The translations under genes were made by a program, and so were the position numbers. The notes below the pieces were generated by a model, which saw nothing but the letters and a program-made list of their open reading frames with translations, made no database searches and was not told the DNA's origin. A stretch of DNA of 5,501 bases from Actinomycetota bacterium (GTDB lineage: Bacteria > Actinomycetota > Acidimicrobiia > Acidimicrobiales > Ilumatobacteraceae), in NCBI GenBank assembly GCA_018882725.1, contig VERK01000150.1, forward strand, positions 1 through 5,501, read 5' to 3'. Shown piece by piece: positions 5,161 to 5,501 of the stretch (position 1 is the first letter of the stretch; the number at the start of each line of letters is the position of its first letter).

Positions 5161-5501
5161 ATGACCAGCACGGCCAGTAATCCGACTTCGCGCGTCGACG
5201 ACCTGATTCACCGTGAGCAATCGGCCATCGCCTGCCCGTACCCGATCTTCGCCGACCTTCGTTCGGGCGGCGGGGTGGCCTGGGTCGAGAGCCTGGGCGC
5301 CTGGATGATCACGCGATACGACGACGTGCGCGCCATCCTGCGCGACACCGAACGCTTCTCCAGTCTGTTCCCCACCGGACCGGCGGCCGGCGGCGAGGCT
5401 CTCATGAAGGGGATCATGGAGTTGATGCAGGAACCCGAGATGCAGGCGGTTCTTGGTTCGACCACGATGCAGCGCGGCCGCGCGGCCGTACTGCTCAACG
5501 C
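5161..5501 (+). CDS. Cytochrome P450, N-terminal part (3' truncated by window)
   Basis: The frame stays open from ATG 5161 to the window end, giving 113 residues of a soluble bacterial class I-type P450 (heme monooxygenase). The diagnostic N-terminal stretch is present: CPYPIFADLRSGGGVAW (25-41), LGAWMITRYDDVRAILRDTERFSS (45-68), and at the edge a segment ending VLLNA, where P450s normally continue with DPPEH(T)R before the C-helix. The heme-binding cysteine loop and I-helix lie outside the window, so activity and subfamily cannot be judged. There is no membrane anchor; it would depend on ferredoxin and reductase partners not seen here. AGGAGAG (5151-5157) precedes the ATG. It is transcribed divergently from the molybdoenzyme operon across a 100-bp spacer with several palindromes, so shared regulation is plausible. 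An unbroken antisense frame covers this region but is a coding shadow. Confidence 0.9.
   Translation, partial: MTSTASNPTSRVDDLIHREQSAIACPYPIFADLRSGGGVAWVESLGAWMITRYDDVRAILRDTERFSSLFPTGPAAGGEALMKGIMELMQEPEMQAVLGSTTMQRGRAAVLLN

Noticed and set aside
5061..5171. 37-residue N-terminal extension of the molybdoenzyme
   Set aside because: It would cross the whole divergent spacer and overlap the P450 start, and it has an arginine-rich, non-family sequence. ATG 5060 has a good ribosome binding site and normal family N-terminus.
5208..5498. 96-aa open frame on the - strand at the right end
   Set aside because: It is antisense to the P450 N-terminal sequence, which is clearly recognisable on the + strand.

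Overview
The window is a high-GC (roughly 60-65% by eye), densely coded bacterial segment. Shine-Dalgarno sites are purine-rich, start/stop codons overlap (ATGA), and the families present suggest an Actinomycetota genome, possibly an Acidimicrobiia-like environmental lineage. The lineage is inferred from style and gene content, with no rRNA or marker gene to confirm it.

Layout. (1) Positions 1-1889, + strand: the end of a branched-chain amino acid type (Liv/HAAT) ABC transporter operon, with the C-terminal part of a LivM-like permease, then LivG-like and LivF-like ATPases, tightly coupled. (2) Positions 1890-1996: a short gap between convergent operons, dominated by a perfect 23-bp inverted repeat with a 3-nt loop, probably a bidirectional terminator. 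(3) Positions 1997-5060, - strand: a three-gene operon read right to left: a 715-aa molybdopterin/Fe4S4 oxidoreductase, a carboxymuconolactone decarboxylase (CMD)/AhpD-like protein, and a limonene-1,2-epoxide hydrolase (LEH)-like protein. (4) Positions 5061-5160: a 100-bp divergent control region holding three inverted repeats. (5) Positions 5161-5501, + strand: the N-terminal part of a cytochrome P450, cut by the window edge.

The main result is that the CMD/AhpD-like gene is not two fragments or a pseudogene. Its two halves lie in one reading frame separated by a single UGA codon (2710-2712). That UGA falls exactly on the second cysteine of the family's CxxC redox motif, giving Cys-Val-Val-Sec. 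A perfect 8-bp hairpin with a GGC loop starts 12 nt after the UGA, so its loop lies 20 nt downstream, in the range and form expected of a bacterial SECIS element. The gene is therefore best read as a 173-aa selenoprotein.

How the genes may work together (inference): the P450 and epoxide hydrolase suggest oxidation of a hydrophobic or terpenoid/steroid-like substrate. The molybdoenzyme and the selenium-based dithiol-type redox protein would supply further redox or peroxide-handling steps, and the Liv-type transporter may take up a small carboxylate or amino acid. Because the epoxide hydrolase start overlaps the selenoprotein stop, its expression could depend on UGA read-through and hence on selenium.
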